From: Candidatus Sumerlaeota bacterium
Lineage (GTDB): Bacteria > Sumerlaeota > Sumerlaeia > Sumerlaeales > Sumerlaeaceae
DNA: 47,816 nucleotides
Assembly (NCBI GenBank): GCA_012513815.1
Contig: JAAZBM010000012.1
Span: 1-47,816 of the forward strand
Direction: 5' to 3'
Below the pieces are notes generated by a model, which searched no databases, had not been told where the DNA came from, and saw only the letters and a program-made list of their open reading frames with translations. This document shows, one piece after another, positions 8,601 through 17,247 of the stretch; within the stretch, counting starts at the first letter, position 1; every line of letters begins with the position of its first letter. The position numbers were made by a program, and so were the translations under genes.

Positions 8601-10772
8601 TCCCGAATATCCCGCCTCAATGCGGACGGATTCCATATTGTTTTTCTCGTCGGCATAATCGCCCGTAACGGACCATTCGCCCTCGAAATTGTTACCGCAG
8701 AACTTCCCTTTGTCCGTCTCTACCACCAAATCCAAGTTGTTGTTGTAGGCGTTTCCGACGGTGTTGCCGGGCGCGTCCGAATAGGCAAGAGTGATGTAAA
8801 CGGGTTGTGTCGCATCAGCGACTTGCAGGAGGAATTGTCGTGTCTGTCCGGTTGCAGTGAACATATCCTCGGCAATCTGGTCACGATAGAACGCTTTGTT
8901 ATCGTCGAAAATCTTGTCCATCGCGAGCAGTCCCATTCCTTGGTTTTTGCCCATGATTGAGGTGTCGACGCCCGTCATAAATCTTGTCGCGACGCCCATG
9001 ACCGCCTTGGTCATGGCGGGTGACGGAACCGTCATATCCTTATTGATGAACCACTGGCGGATGAGGGCGCATGCCCCCGCGACAGCCGGTGCCGCGTGGC
9101 TTGTGCCGGATGATGCTGTGTACCATTCGTATGATGAGGGAACAAACAAGGAATTGTTGATGCCGCCGCATACGCCCGAGCCATCGTCTTTGAACGAGGT
9201 CAGCGCGCTGCCTGATCCCGTGGCGTTTTTGTTCTGGGGCGCGCCGCCGGTGATGTGGGTGCCGGGGGCACAGACGTCGGGTTTGATGCGACCATCGGCA
9301 CATGGACCACGCGATGAGAAGGTGGCAATGTTCCGCCAGTCGTCTGCCTCGCTGTCAGGTGTTGCGCAACCATCATAGCCGCCAAACGGATGAATATTCT
9401 CGGAGGCTCCAACGGCAATCACATTTTTGGCGGTTGCCGGTGTGCCAACGGTTTGCGCGGCTGAACCGGCATTGCCGGCCGCCACGGTAACGACGAGTTC
9501 CTGATTGCCCGTTTGCGCGCCCGACGATCCAGAGGGGCAGGCGTCGCGCACAAGGTAGTCAAAGGTTTGCGCGTCAACATCATATCTGCCATTATTGTCT
9601 TCGCCCCAACTGCAATTCATGATGCGAGAAGAACTGTTGTAGGCGTTGGCGCACATCGTCGTGAGGTTCGGATACGTCCATTTGGCGGAATCAAAGACAA
9701 CACTTGAGCCAATCTTGACAAAGGGGCAAACGCCCATTCCGTACTTGTACCCGTCGGAATCCTGATGATAAGAGGATGTATAGCCGACATATCCACCGGC
9801 GATTTGGGCGTTGATATTGCCGTGGCCATCGGTTCCGACCAACGTGCTATTGGCGTTCGGCGTCCCGCAAAGGCGATTGTAGATGATCCTCGAGGCGTTC
9901 GAAGAGTTACCGCCTGTGTAGAGGGCGAAATGGCCGGGAGTGACCGTTCCGTTGTCGACGCCGCTGTCCGAAATATCAATAGCGAAATTCGATTGAGTAA
10001 ACTGTTCCTGCGTGAAGCCTTTAGAGGTCAACCAATCCAAGTATCCGGCGGAATCAAGTTTTCCGTCGGACGTGATTTTTCCGGCAAGAATGACATCCTG
10101 CCGCTCATCGTTTTTTTTGGGGGCATTCCACGGTTTGATGCTGACGACATCCGAGCGCTCCGCGAGTTCCTCCGCCTGCTTGGCGGTGATGGTGAGCACG
10201 ACATTGCAATAGACTCCGACCTTCCAGTGGCGAGCGATGACCTTCGCGCCGCCCACTAACTCGAGGGTTGCGGTATTCGCGGCATCATCAGCCACCATCT
10301 GCACTGCCCATGTCTTTGGCTCTTCGGCCGTGTCGGCAGTGAACGCGGCCTTCTTGTTCTTTGTCATCTGGGGGTCAAGTTTCCACTCAGGCATAAACTC
10401 GCGATTCCAACGCAAGCGCCCCTTGCCCGACATGGCGCGGGCTTTGTCGATGGAGGGCATTGTGCCATAAACGATATAGGCGTTGTTGGGGACATATGTC
10501 ACAACACGCAAATTGTCCTGTTGCAGGGTCTCGTATTTTTCGGGCGTGATGGCTCCGTCAAACTGCACCAACCAGAGTTTGGGAGAGTTGTCGGCGACGC
10601 GAACGCTCATGGGCGACGACCCGGCCGATTCCGGCGCGGAGGCCGAGGCCGTGTCGATGGTGCCGACATTGAGCAAAATTAATGTGTCGGAGTCGGCTGA
10701 CCAAACGGCATTAGCCGCGAAAACTCCAAATAGTGCGGCGCAAGTCGTTAACGCGAAGCGACGAATCATCAT
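5637..10772 (-). CDS. Secreted subtilase (S8) with P-domain, PEGA-like and CARDB-like modules
   Basis: A secreted serine protease of about 1711 residues. The ATG at 10772 follows AAAGGAAAAAA and begins a clear signal peptide ending near ANAVWSA. The longer frame to 10850 lies at or upstream of the predicted transcript start. Numbering from the longer frame, the catalytic triad is Asp295 (ISDSGVD), His343 (TDGHGN) and Ser584 (SSGTSHAAP), with the oxyanion Asn460 (AAGNAGS). A proprotein-convertase-type P-domain (about 905-1054) follows, then two PEGA-like repeats (about 1062-1215) and about four CARDB-like domains to the C-terminus. The region before the triad is long (about 240 residues) and probably holds a propeptide. 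All catalytic residues are present, so it is likely active outside the cytoplasm. The C-terminal part is closely related to that of the gene at 1105-5427. Confidence 0.92.
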   Translation of the reverse strand: MMIRRFALTTCAALFGVFAANAVWSADSDTLILLNVGTIDTASASAPESAGSSPMSVRVADNSPKLWLVQFDGAITPEKYETLQQDNLRVVTYVPNNAYIVYGTMPSIDKARAMSGKGRLRWNREFMPEWKLDPQMTKNKKAAFTADTAEEPKTWAVQMVADDAANTATLELVGGAKVIARHWKVGVYCNVVLTITAKQAEELAERSDVVSIKPWNAPKKNDERQDVILAGKITSDGKLDSAGYLDWLTSKGFTQEQFTQSNFAIDISDSGVDNGTVTPGHFALYTGGNSSNASRIIYNRLCGTPNANSTLVGTDGHGNINAQIAGGYVGYTSSYHQDSDGYKYGMGVCPFVKIGSSVVFDSAKWTYPNLTTMCANAYNSSSRIMNCSWGEDNNGRYDVDAQTFDYLVRDACPSGSSGAQTGNQELVVTVAAGNAGSAAQTVGTPATAKNVIAVGASENIHPFGGYDGCATPDSEADDWRNIATFSSRGPCADGRIKPDVCAPGTHITGGAPQNKNATGSGSALTSFKDDGSGVCGGINNSLFVPSSYEWYTASSGTSHAAPAVAGACALIRQWFINKDMTVPSPAMTKAVMGVATRFMTGVDTSIMGKNQGMGLLAMDKIFDDNKAFYRDQIAEDMFTATGQTRQFLLQVADATQPVYITLAYSDAPGNTVGNAYNNNLDLVVETDKGKFCGNNFEGEWSVTGDYADEKNNMESVRIEAGYSGIIILNVKATNINSDGVPGNTTALDQDFALVAKNVTEYTGPAVIAGDIEFVSPTEGIPANTAEPYYNSSIKLNLVNIGKEELVGTSGSLQASAMVVPVSGEFSALTLPVNTPVPVPLTLAALGNTGDYITLQLNCTTDDGSTFTVVKSVMLGKKTSKTYPWTGSQAIPDKKTVSVNIPVIETSKVVGVRFSIDGNDSCSEPGITHSYVSDMTAYLANPQATKITLFDSIGGSGQNICKMNLDAAATKAVSSLSKNDAPFTGTFLPEQAFSGLTGNPANGNWIFSVYDSFDGDSGTINALTLTLDLVENIEIDKGSLKVTITPAEAVTAGAQWSVDGGTTWNDSGATLSGLVVGDYDVSFKPIDNWDTPTTLSVAIAKDETTSAVVTYTQLTGSVSVTITPAEAVTAGAQWSVDGGTTWNDSGAAVALAAGDYTVQFKEISGWLTPVPQSVEIKLNQLTSIEGAYASSQDIILQNSNFSVGTSGAVAPGVTVDMSWNVSATQAVAAPVWFEVFGSKTGGFDQVRTGATMTYSYKKTDGLSATSSQVKPSNLVLNTVTDGVYTLIPSVNRATLRSGSEVAIPESDYTNNWLPIAGKRLSVHNPNQLDIDLSLFDVQVVYNPMQPTKIGFTGKVTNTGSVDMTKPGAWVEVFYGTLTAEGTLMPQGTIGAGQNINTLAAGESANFSLSGTVAAGVMNRAFAVVADSTDIVQEKQEVNNSYLVYDPSVLPPGKDNGIDLAITNMSVDASQLSPNSVAPGSKLKYSLTIQNKGTVMPSDKVYVELFASQDGCVSSVPGVTLCFSKQIDAPALGATQTYQFEQTINSIGDGMYTLLAVVNRAAVATNPGDETPLDNRYAYNGGRVFLSTSASGGSVNLVWSDGPYFGPAPEAGNRIRVHGTIKNVGDIAARAFWTEAFVGTVQEKTGVFYKDTARVFAAGQNGGSTLAPGAEREFDVTGRVDAGQVVGVLIDSTDVVAETDETDNYDYGELLAQ

Positions 10773-10851
10773 TTTTTTCCTTTTGTCTCTCACAAACACA
10801 CTCGTGCTATGAGAGTCGAAATTGTCAACATCCCCATGTCGGATGGACATT

Positions 10852-10880
10852 ATATTATTAGTATTAGTCTATTATCACAA
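10852..10880 (-). promoter_or_regulatory. Candidate promoter of the P-domain subtilase gene
   Basis: On the minus strand, TTGTGA (10875-10880) is separated by 17 nt from TAATAT (10852-10857), a fair sigma-70-type match. Transcription would begin near 10845 and leave a leader of about 70 nt, which supports the ATG at 10772. Confidence 0.45.
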
Positions 10881-10920
10881 CAAGAAATCTTCATCATCAA
10901 TTTGCGATTTGTGCCACATC

Positions 10921-10962
10921 AAAAAAAAAGAAGCGACATTTGGCGTACTTGCCAATGCCGCT
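10921..10962 (-). terminator. Intrinsic terminator after the CARDB subtilase gene
   Basis: A stem of about 12 bp with one bulge (AGCGGCATTGGC pairing with GCCAAATGTCGCT) and a 6-nt loop is followed on the minus strand by a run of nine T. It lies just past the stop codon at 10985 and is the clearest terminator in this cluster. Confidence 0.85.
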
Positions 10963-10984
10963 CCCTTTAGGATATTGATGACAA

Positions 10985-13900
10985 CTATTCCGTCAGACTG
11001 CTGTAACCGTAGTTGTCCGTTTCGTCTGTTTCGGCGACAACGTCCGTGCTGTCCGTAAGTACGCCGATGATTTTGCTCTTAACATAGGGGCCGACAATCT
11101 TGATGTCCTTCTCGAATCCGGGCGCCAAGCTCTCGCAATACGCGCCTGCCGCAAAGACGGCTCCGGCCTGCTTGTAGAAGTATTCCGTTGCGTACTGTTT
11201 CGTGCCAATGAACGCTTCCGTCCAGAAGGGTTGCGTGCGCTCGGTTCCGGTGTTCTTGATGCGACCCGAAACGGTGATTGTTTCCGTATCGTAATCGGTC
11301 GAGAAGTAGGGGCCATCGCTCCAGACGAGGTTTGCCGTGGGTTTGACGGTGTTCGGCGTAAGGATGCTGATGGGTCTCTGGTCGGAGACCATGCAGTTGT
11401 CCAGAGGCGTCATGTCGCCGGGGTTGTTGCCCGCGCCGTCACGATTGACAATCACGACAGGCGTGTAGATGCCGTCGCCGATGCTGTTGATGGTCTGGGT
11501 CAATGAGTAGGTCTTAGTCTCGCCGATGGCGGGCGGGTCGATGAGCTTGCTCCATGTCATGGTGACGCCCGGCACTAAGCTGGCACCGCCGTTTTGCGAC
11601 GCGAACAGCTCGAGGTACACATTGCCTTCGGGGACTGTCGTACCCTTATTTTCGACCTGAACGCTGAATTCAAGTTCGTCACCCGGCGCAACCGTCTTGG
11701 GCGCAACCTGTGATTCGATAATTTCGATGGACTTGACCGCGAGGTCAATGCCGTTGTCCTTACCCACAGGCAACAACGCCGGGTCGTAAAGGAGTTCGAA
11801 GTTGTTGGATTCACAGTATTCGGGAACGATGTTGGTGCTGTCCGCGACTACGGCCAGAGCTTTGTTCTTGGCGCCGCCGGGGATACTGCCTGTCAGCGTG
11901 AACTGCAGATTGCCACCGGCGATCAGGTTGTCGACTTTGAAGCCGTTGCCAATGGTACCCTGTGGCATCAGTCGGCCTTCGGCGGTCAGTGTGCCATAGA
12001 AAACCTCAATCCAGCAACCGGGTCTAAGGAGGTCTTCCGTGCCGTTATTGAGCAGTAAACCGGTGACGCGGACTTCGTTTGGATTCGTATCCGAATAGGC
12101 AAGTTTTGTATCGTTCAAACCCAAGTCGATATTCGAGTTTTTGGTGTTGTGAACCCTGAGGCGTTTACCAACAAGCGGCATCCAGTTGTTCGAATAGTAA
12201 TACTCAAACAGGGCATCGGAAATGCTTCCACGGTTGACGCTTGGCATCAGCGTATAGTGACCATCAGCGATGGGTTTGAGCGTACGTGTCAGCTCGAAAG
12301 TCTTGAGCAAATCGGTCATCTTCTGTACCTTGTAGGAATCCGTGATGGCCGTGCCCGTGCGCTCGATGTCGAAGCCGCCGGTCTTGCTGACGAACAGCTC
12401 CAACCAGAAAGGTTTGGTGATGGGGTCGGTCGCGAGCACCGTCCACGCGAAATCAAAAGTATCACCCGGTGCATACGATTTATCGCTGTTTGATTTCAGT
12501 TTTGTGTCGTACAGTTCGATGTCAAACGACTCAAGTGAAACATACTTCCCGGTCAGCGTTGTTGTCTCGCCGAGAGTGAGTTTCGTAAGCTGTGGGTCAG
12601 GTGTTTGCCAAGCCGTAACTTCTTTGAACTCGACGGTATAAACAGCGGCATCGCCCGATGGCAACTCGATTTCCTCGCCACTCTTGTGCCATGTCGCGCC
12701 ACCGTCGGCGGTCCATGTCGCGCCTAAATTCCTGACTTCTTCAGGGTCGATGACAACCTTAAGGAATCCTGTCTGCGGCAGATATTCGCTAATCGCTTTG
12801 CCGATATTGACACGGGGCTTTCTCACATTAGCGTTTTTGAGTTTATCCGTAATAAAGTCGCCCGTATCACACAGTTTTGCTTTGACGTCTTCGGGCGTCA
12901 GATAACTTCCCGTGTTTTTGTATGCGGTCTGCTGCAGGACAACCGCGCCACCGGCGGCATAAGGACAGGCTGCCGAGGTTCCGCCAAAGTCCGGACTATA
13001 CTTGATTCCAAGCGAAAAAAGATTGCAGGTCGTCGCGTTGTGCGACGGGGCAAACATATCGAGCAGTGTAACCGAAGAATTGGAGTAGCAAGTCACCTTG
13101 TCAGCTGCGGTCGTGTCTGTCACAATAGCATTTTTGAGGCAGGTTCCTTGCGACATGCGGAAGGTGACCTTACCAAAGGAAGCGTCATAGACAGCGCCGA
13201 CTGAGATAACGTTGCTGAGGGCGGAAGGCGATGCAATCGCGTTGCAAAAACCATCGTTACCCGAGGATGCGAAAACAGTGATTCCCGCGGCATTCGCGGC
13301 TGTGGCCGCGGCAAACAGCGAGGGGCAATCCTCATCGCAGGCCTCTTCATAATATCCACCACCAAAGCTGGTGCTGATGACTAACAGCGGATTCGCCGGG
13401 TCATCATTCTTGTGCGCGACACACCAGTCCCAAGCCGCGGCGATTGTGTCGTTGTCAGAGCTACCTTCGTCAGCTTTTGTGATTTTTAGCGCGTAAACTT
13501 TGCTTTCAGGCGCGACACCGCCAATGAAGTTACCCGCGTTGTCGGCTTCGGAAGGAATATCGCCCGAAGAGATGCCTGCGCAGCATGTGCCGTGCGGATG
13601 TCCAGCACCTGTTGCGACACAAGGATGCGGATCATTTGGATAATCAGCGTCGCCAAAGTTGTGACCGCCAATAACTTTTTCGTTCGGGAAATCGCCAATC
13701 TTGGCACTACCACCAAGTTGCGGGTGCGTGTAGTCAACACCGGTATCAACAATAGCAACGGCAACACCAGCGCCTGCGTAGCCGCGGCGACGGCTCGCGT
13801 CATATGCGCCCATCAGGGGAATTCCCTGCTTGGTTTGCGCATAGGCCTTTTGCGTTGCCTCGACCGACAGGACGTCCGGGTCGGACAGGAGCGCGTTCAA

Positions 13901-14302
13901 ACCGGATTCGGTCACATCGCAAGAAAAGCCTGCCCAGTTCTGATAAATCTGGCGGACTTTAATGTCGCCGTTGACAGAAGCGCGCTCAAGAACATTCTTG
14001 GATGCCGAGGCTGTCGCCGAATACAATGACATTAATTGTGCCGGATCGTTCCAATCTTTTGTTGATAATTTCGAATAGATTTGTGGCTGTTTGAGCAACA
14101 CCATCACCGGTGTCACACCGGTCGAATTAAGCTCATGGGAAATCTTGTCCAGTCCGCGAATCGAGACGCCACCGGCTGCTGCCGCGCGTGATTCTAATGA
14201 TGCGCTGAACGATGCGCAACGAGAGGGCGCAGTATCGCCGGCATAAGATGAAACTGTAGAAAGGAATAACAATAAACTAAAAACAAATATAAGTCTACGC
14301 AT
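10985..14302 (-). CDS. Secreted subtilase (S8) with C-terminal CARDB-like domains
   Basis: A secreted subtilisin-family protease of about 1105 residues. The ATG at 14302 is chosen because AAGG lies 9-10 nt upstream and the next residues (MRRLIFVFSLLLFLS) form a signal peptide. The frame itself opens ten codons earlier, and the numbering here uses that frame. A propeptide-like region (about 40-165) precedes the catalytic domain, with Asp196 (VAIVDTGVDYTHP), His247 (HPHGTCCAG), oxyanion Asn359 (SSGND) and Ser453 (FGGTSAACP). One PEGA-like repeat (about 510-590) and about four CARDB-like domains complete it. Its C-terminus, DVVAETDETDNYGYSSLTE, matches the other two giant proteins. Unlike the gene downstream it has no P-domain. 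It probably matures or degrades proteins at the cell surface; the substrate is unknown. Confidence 0.92.
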   Translation of the reverse strand: MRRLIFVFSLLLFLSTVSSYAGDTAPSRCASFSASLESRAAAAGGVSIRGLDKISHELNSTGVTPVMVLLKQPQIYSKLSTKDWNDPAQLMSLYSATASASKNVLERASVNGDIKVRQIYQNWAGFSCDVTESGLNALLSDPDVLSVEATQKAYAQTKQGIPLMGAYDASRRRGYAGAGVAVAIVDTGVDYTHPQLGGSAKIGDFPNEKVIGGHNFGDADYPNDPHPCVATGAGHPHGTCCAGISSGDIPSEADNAGNFIGGVAPESKVYALKITKADEGSSDNDTIAAAWDWCVAHKNDDPANPLLVISTSFGGGYYEEACDEDCPSLFAAATAANAAGITVFASSGNDGFCNAIASPSALSNVISVGAVYDASFGKVTFRMSQGTCLKNAIVTDTTAADKVTCYSNSSVTLLDMFAPSHNATTCNLFSLGIKYSPDFGGTSAACPYAAGGAVVLQQTAYKNTGSYLTPEDVKAKLCDTGDFITDKLKNANVRKPRVNIGKAISEYLPQTGFLKVVIDPEEVRNLGATWTADGGATWHKSGEEIELPSGDAAVYTVEFKEVTAWQTPDPQLTKLTLGETTTLTGKYVSLESFDIELYDTKLKSNSDKSYAPGDTFDFAWTVLATDPITKPFWLELFVSKTGGFDIERTGTAITDSYKVQKMTDLLKTFELTRTLKPIADGHYTLMPSVNRGSISDALFEYYYSNNWMPLVGKRLRVHNTKNSNIDLGLNDTKLAYSDTNPNEVRVTGLLLNNGTEDLLRPGCWIEVFYGTLTAEGRLMPQGTIGNGFKVDNLIAGGNLQFTLTGSIPGGAKNKALAVVADSTNIVPEYCESNNFELLYDPALLPVGKDNGIDLAVKSIEIIESQVAPKTVAPGDELEFSVQVENKGTTVPEGNVYLELFASQNGGASLVPGVTMTWSKLIDPPAIGETKTYSLTQTINSIGDGIYTPVVIVNRDGAGNNPGDMTPLDNCMVSDQRPISILTPNTVKPTANLVWSDGPYFSTDYDTETITVSGRIKNTGTERTQPFWTEAFIGTKQYATEYFYKQAGAVFAAGAYCESLAPGFEKDIKIVGPYVKSKIIGVLTDSTDVVAETDETDNYGYSSLTE

Positions 14303-14414
14303 ATATTTTCGCCTTAACATAATTCGGTACATATAATCACAGAATCAGAATTCACACATTCACAAAAATGTTATTTTGTCGGGCAAAAACTCTACTCCTG
14401 ACAGCAGTTCGATG

Positions 14415-15878
14415 TTACAGGACAGGCGCAAACAAGCGCATGATTTTTATGGCCAGCCGTTTGATGAAAGCCAATTGTCTGCAATCGGTACTGGGGCAGG
14501 TTTTCTCCAAGTCCGCGTTAAACCGCCGAATGGCTTCGCGCGCTAGCGCTTCATTGGAGATGACAAGGCTTATCTCAAAGTTCAAATGCAACGACCGATT
14601 GTCGATATTGTTTGTGCCGATGATGACATACTGCTCGTCAATGATTACGAGTTTCTGGTGGATAAATCCGTCCGTGTAACGCCTAACGGTTGCCCCGACG
14701 GCGGTCAATTCGTCCGCGAACGAGAACGCCGCAATCCACGACACATAATGGTCGGGAGCATCGGGGATGATAATTTGCACGTCGATGCCGCACAGCGCCG
14801 CCGCCTTAATGGCCATTAGCAGTGGCTGGTCGGGAATCAGATACGGCGTGGTGATGCGAACGGATTTTTTCGCGTTGCGGATTGCCGTCGTAAACAGTAT
14901 CGTCGCATTCTCGCAGGAGTCGGCCGGCCCGTTGGGGAACACCATGACCGACGCCGGGTTGCTGTTGTTGTCTCCGGCAAAGTCGCCCGCCACAGGAATG
15001 CTCTGGGGTAGGTCAATAATCTCGTGCGTCGCCCACATCCAGTCCGCCAAAAAGACCGTTTGCAGCGCATGCACCGCAGGCCCTTTGACGCTGACGAACG
15101 CGTCGCGCCAATGTCCAAGCGGCCCTTTGCTCTCGTATTCCTCGGCGATATTCAACCCACCGGTCATGCCGATGGCATTCTGGTCGATAATCAGTATTTT
15201 GCGATGATTACGGAAGTTGATGCGGAAGAGATTATGGCGCCGACGAGTCGCGCGGAACGGCCGAACCTCAGCGCCTGCCGATGTCAAAAGTTTGCTCCAC
15301 TTTTTGCTGATGTGGCTGGACATGGGGTCGTAGAGCAAGTAGACACGCACACCCTGCCGAGCTTTGTCGAGTAGCGCCGTGAAAAACTTCTCGCCGGTCG
15401 AGTCGGAACGAATGATGAAAAACTCCATAAAGATGGAGATACGCGCGCTCTTGATGGCATCGAGCATGACCGGAAACGCCTCCACTGAATCGTTGTAGAG
15501 GCAAACCTCGTTGCCCTTGAGGAACGGGTCCCAGACCAGATGATTCAGCTGCGCCCACTGCGGGTCGATTGTCGTGTCGCGGTGCTCGGCGATGAACTTG
15601 AAGCGCTCTTCGAAGAAGTCCTTGTTTTCCTCAAAGGTGTTCTGAAGCATCTCAATATAGCCCAGATATTTGCGCTGACCAACAATCCAGTACAGCGGAA
15701 AAAGCAAAGGCTGGACAAGCATCGAAATCACCCATGCGGTCGTGCCTTGCGGCGAGCGAACATGGAACAGGGCATGTATGATGGAATAGACTGTAAGCAG
15801 AAAGAACACCGCAAAAATCACGGAATAGATGAAGCCGTGACTGTAAGCGTTGATACACATTGAGTAAAATGATTCCAT
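14415..15878 (-). CDS. cls: Cardiolipin synthase (phospholipase D family)
   Basis: A membrane enzyme of 487 residues that makes cardiolipin from phosphatidylglycerol. Two N-terminal membrane segments (about 15-38 and 47-65) form the PLDc_N region. Two phospholipase D active sites follow: HRKILIID (His225, Lys227, Asp232) and HQKLVIID (His407, Lys409, Asp414), the second with the usual downstream GTNNID. The length is normal for ClsA-type enzymes. The ATG at 15878 has AAGGA about 6 nt upstream. The gene lies 113 bp upstream of the subtilase gene on the same strand with no clear terminator between them, so some readthrough is possible. Confidence 0.95.
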   Translation of the reverse strand: MESFYSMCINAYSHGFIYSVIFAVFFLLTVYSIIHALFHVRSPQGTTAWVISMLVQPLLFPLYWIVGQRKYLGYIEMLQNTFEENKDFFEERFKFIAEHRDTTIDPQWAQLNHLVWDPFLKGNEVCLYNDSVEAFPVMLDAIKSARISIFMEFFIIRSDSTGEKFFTALLDKARQGVRVYLLYDPMSSHISKKWSKLLTSAGAEVRPFRATRRRHNLFRINFRNHRKILIIDQNAIGMTGGLNIAEEYESKGPLGHWRDAFVSVKGPAVHALQTVFLADWMWATHEIIDLPQSIPVAGDFAGDNNSNPASVMVFPNGPADSCENATILFTTAIRNAKKSVRITTPYLIPDQPLLMAIKAAALCGIDVQIIIPDAPDHYVSWIAAFSFADELTAVGATVRRYTDGFIHQKLVIIDEQYVIIGTNNIDNRSLHLNFEISLVISNEALAREAIRRFNADLEKTCPSTDCRQLAFIKRLAIKIMRLFAPVL

Positions 15879-15907
15879 GGCTTATCCTTTTTGTAGACTT
15901 ACCGTAG

Positions 15908-15944
15908 ACAGCCGATTTATTGCGAGAAGCGAGGCTGTTTTTTT
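15908..15944 (+). terminator. Terminator-like hairpin in the cls leader, plus-strand sense
   Basis: On the plus strand, ACAGCC and GGCTGT form a 6-bp stem with a loop of about 19 nt, followed by a run of seven T. It is oriented opposite to cls, and no plus-strand gene lies immediately upstream. It could end an antisense transcript or be a chance structure. Confidence 0.3.
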
Positions 15945-16008
15945 ACGTTTTCCACAAATGCCCGCCCAAGGGATTGTAATATATTTTTAATATTCGGTTA
16001 TTTCTTGG

Positions 16009-16038
16009 TTGAAACAATGAGCACAGGTAGCCTATACT
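16009..16038 (+). promoter_or_regulatory. Promoter of the pseudopilin operon
   Basis: TTGAAA (16009-16014) and TATACT (16033-16038), separated by 18 nt, make a good sigma-70-type match. The predicted transcript start near 16045 lies about 40 nt before the first ATG of the pseudopilin genes. Confidence 0.6.
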
Positions 16039-16081
16039 AAATTAGGCGGTATACCTTCGCCCGTGGTTTGGCGTTGGAATA

Positions 16082-16753
16082 ATGAAACGCTTGCACTTGC
16101 GGGTGCGGAAAGATAAAATGGAGTTTGAGACGACAATGAAAACGCGACTCGGCATCGGGCAACCGCTTAGCGGTGGTTTGCGGCGCCATCGCTGTTTCAC
16201 GATGATTGAGTTAATCGTGACATTGGCAATCGTGCTTCTTTGCACCGGTTTTGCCCTACGCGCGACCCTCATGATGGTCACGCCGGCCAATCGTGTCGAC
16301 GCCGAAGCTCGCAACACCTTAGCCATTTTCAACGGTGTCCGCGCTCAGGCCATTGCCGAGGCAAGCTGGATGCGCGTCATGTTTTATCAGGATGAAAAAG
16401 AAGGACCGCGCTGGTGGGCTGATAAGGTTGAAGCGAACACTCCCGCCACGCCGACTGTGTCTCTTGGGGATATCGAACAGAATGTTATCGCCCCGATGGC
16501 AAAACCCATTCATAAGCTTGACCCGCATGTCGTCATCGAATCAATTAATATTAATAATGGCGATACGAACACCAGCTACACCATGACGAATGATTCGGGC
16601 TTGGCCGTTCGTTTCAAGCCTAACGGCACTAGCGACGAGGCCACCGTCGTGCTCGCGGCGCGTGGAGTGGACGGCAAACCAACCGGCAGCTCCCGTACGA
16701 CTATCAAGCTGACGATGAGCACCGGCAAATCGCGGATCGAGGTGACGGAATGA
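16082..16753 (+). CDS. GspH/FimT-like minor pseudopilin
   Basis: First of three overlapping pseudopilin genes; the product has up to 223 residues. After a basic leader, the prepilin motif reads RC/FTMIELIV at about residues 37-46, with the expected glutamate at +5 and a hydrophobic helix following. Cysteine replaces the usual glycine just before the predicted cut. ATGs at 16082, 16118 and 16136 are all possible starts; that at 16118 has GGAAAG about 6 nt upstream. A long N-terminal leader is common for such proteins. The later part (about 150-220) contains the GLAVRFKPNGTSDEATV pattern typical of GspH/FimT beta-rich domains. The product would join the tip of a type II secretion or type IV pilus-like fibre in the inner membrane. 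Confidence 0.85.
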   Translation: MKRLHLRVRKDKMEFETTMKTRLGIGQPLSGGLRRHRCFTMIELIVTLAIVLLCTGFALRATLMMVTPANRVDAEARNTLAIFNGVRAQAIAEASWMRVMFYQDEKEGPRWWADKVEANTPATPTVSLGDIEQNVIAPMAKPIHKLDPHVVIESININNGDTNTSYTMTNDSGLAVRFKPNGTSDEATVVLAARGVDGKPTGSSRTTIKLTMSTGKSRIEVTE

Positions 16754-17247
16754 TGAGAAACCGCCGTTGCTCGTTTCGCTCAAAAAGCGCCGCGTTTACA
16801 TTGCTCGAAATTATGATTTCGCTAACCATTTTCATGATCGCGATGATTCCCATATCGTGGACGCTCATGAGATTGACCAAGGACAGCACCGAGACCGTCT
16901 TGCACACACGGGCCGTTTTTCTGGCTCAGGAAAAGGCCGAGGAAATCCTGCGCGATGACACTGTCGCCGCTCTCTTGACAACCGGACGAGCCGGAGCCGC
17001 GAGCCGCCAAACGTCGGATTGGGAAATGACAAAGGCCATCAGACAGCTCTCGACACCGACCGACCCCAAAGTCTGCCCATCGAATCCGCAACTGTACTAT
17101 TGCTATAACGGATCCTCCATTCTCTATGACAGTTCAACACCCGAAGGCGCCAACAATATCGCACGGGTCATTATCCTCAGAAATTATGTGGAACCCAGCC
17201 AGATTACCGGAAAGGATGTCATTTATGAACTCCGTTTCCATGAATAA
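16750..17247 (+). CDS. GspI/PilV-like minor pseudopilin
   Basis: The start codon overlaps the previous stop as ATGA, which indicates translational coupling. The product has 165 residues with a basic leader, the prepilin motif AA/FTLLEIMIS at about residue 15, glutamate at +5, and a hydrophobic helix. Alanine replaces the canonical glycine before the predicted cut. After the helix comes the segment FLAQEKAEEIL, a pattern typical of GspI and PilV proteins (A-x2-KAEE). The position between a GspH-like and a GspJ-like gene supports a GspI role, but the short C-terminal domain is not diagnostic. Confidence 0.82.
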   Translation: MMRNRRCSFRSKSAAFTLLEIMISLTIFMIAMIPISWTLMRLTKDSTETVLHTRAVFLAQEKAEEILRDDTVAALLTTGRAGAASRQTSDWEMTKAIRQLSTPTDPKVCPSNPQLYYCYNGSSILYDSSTPEGANNIARVIILRNYVEPSQITGKDVIYELRFHE

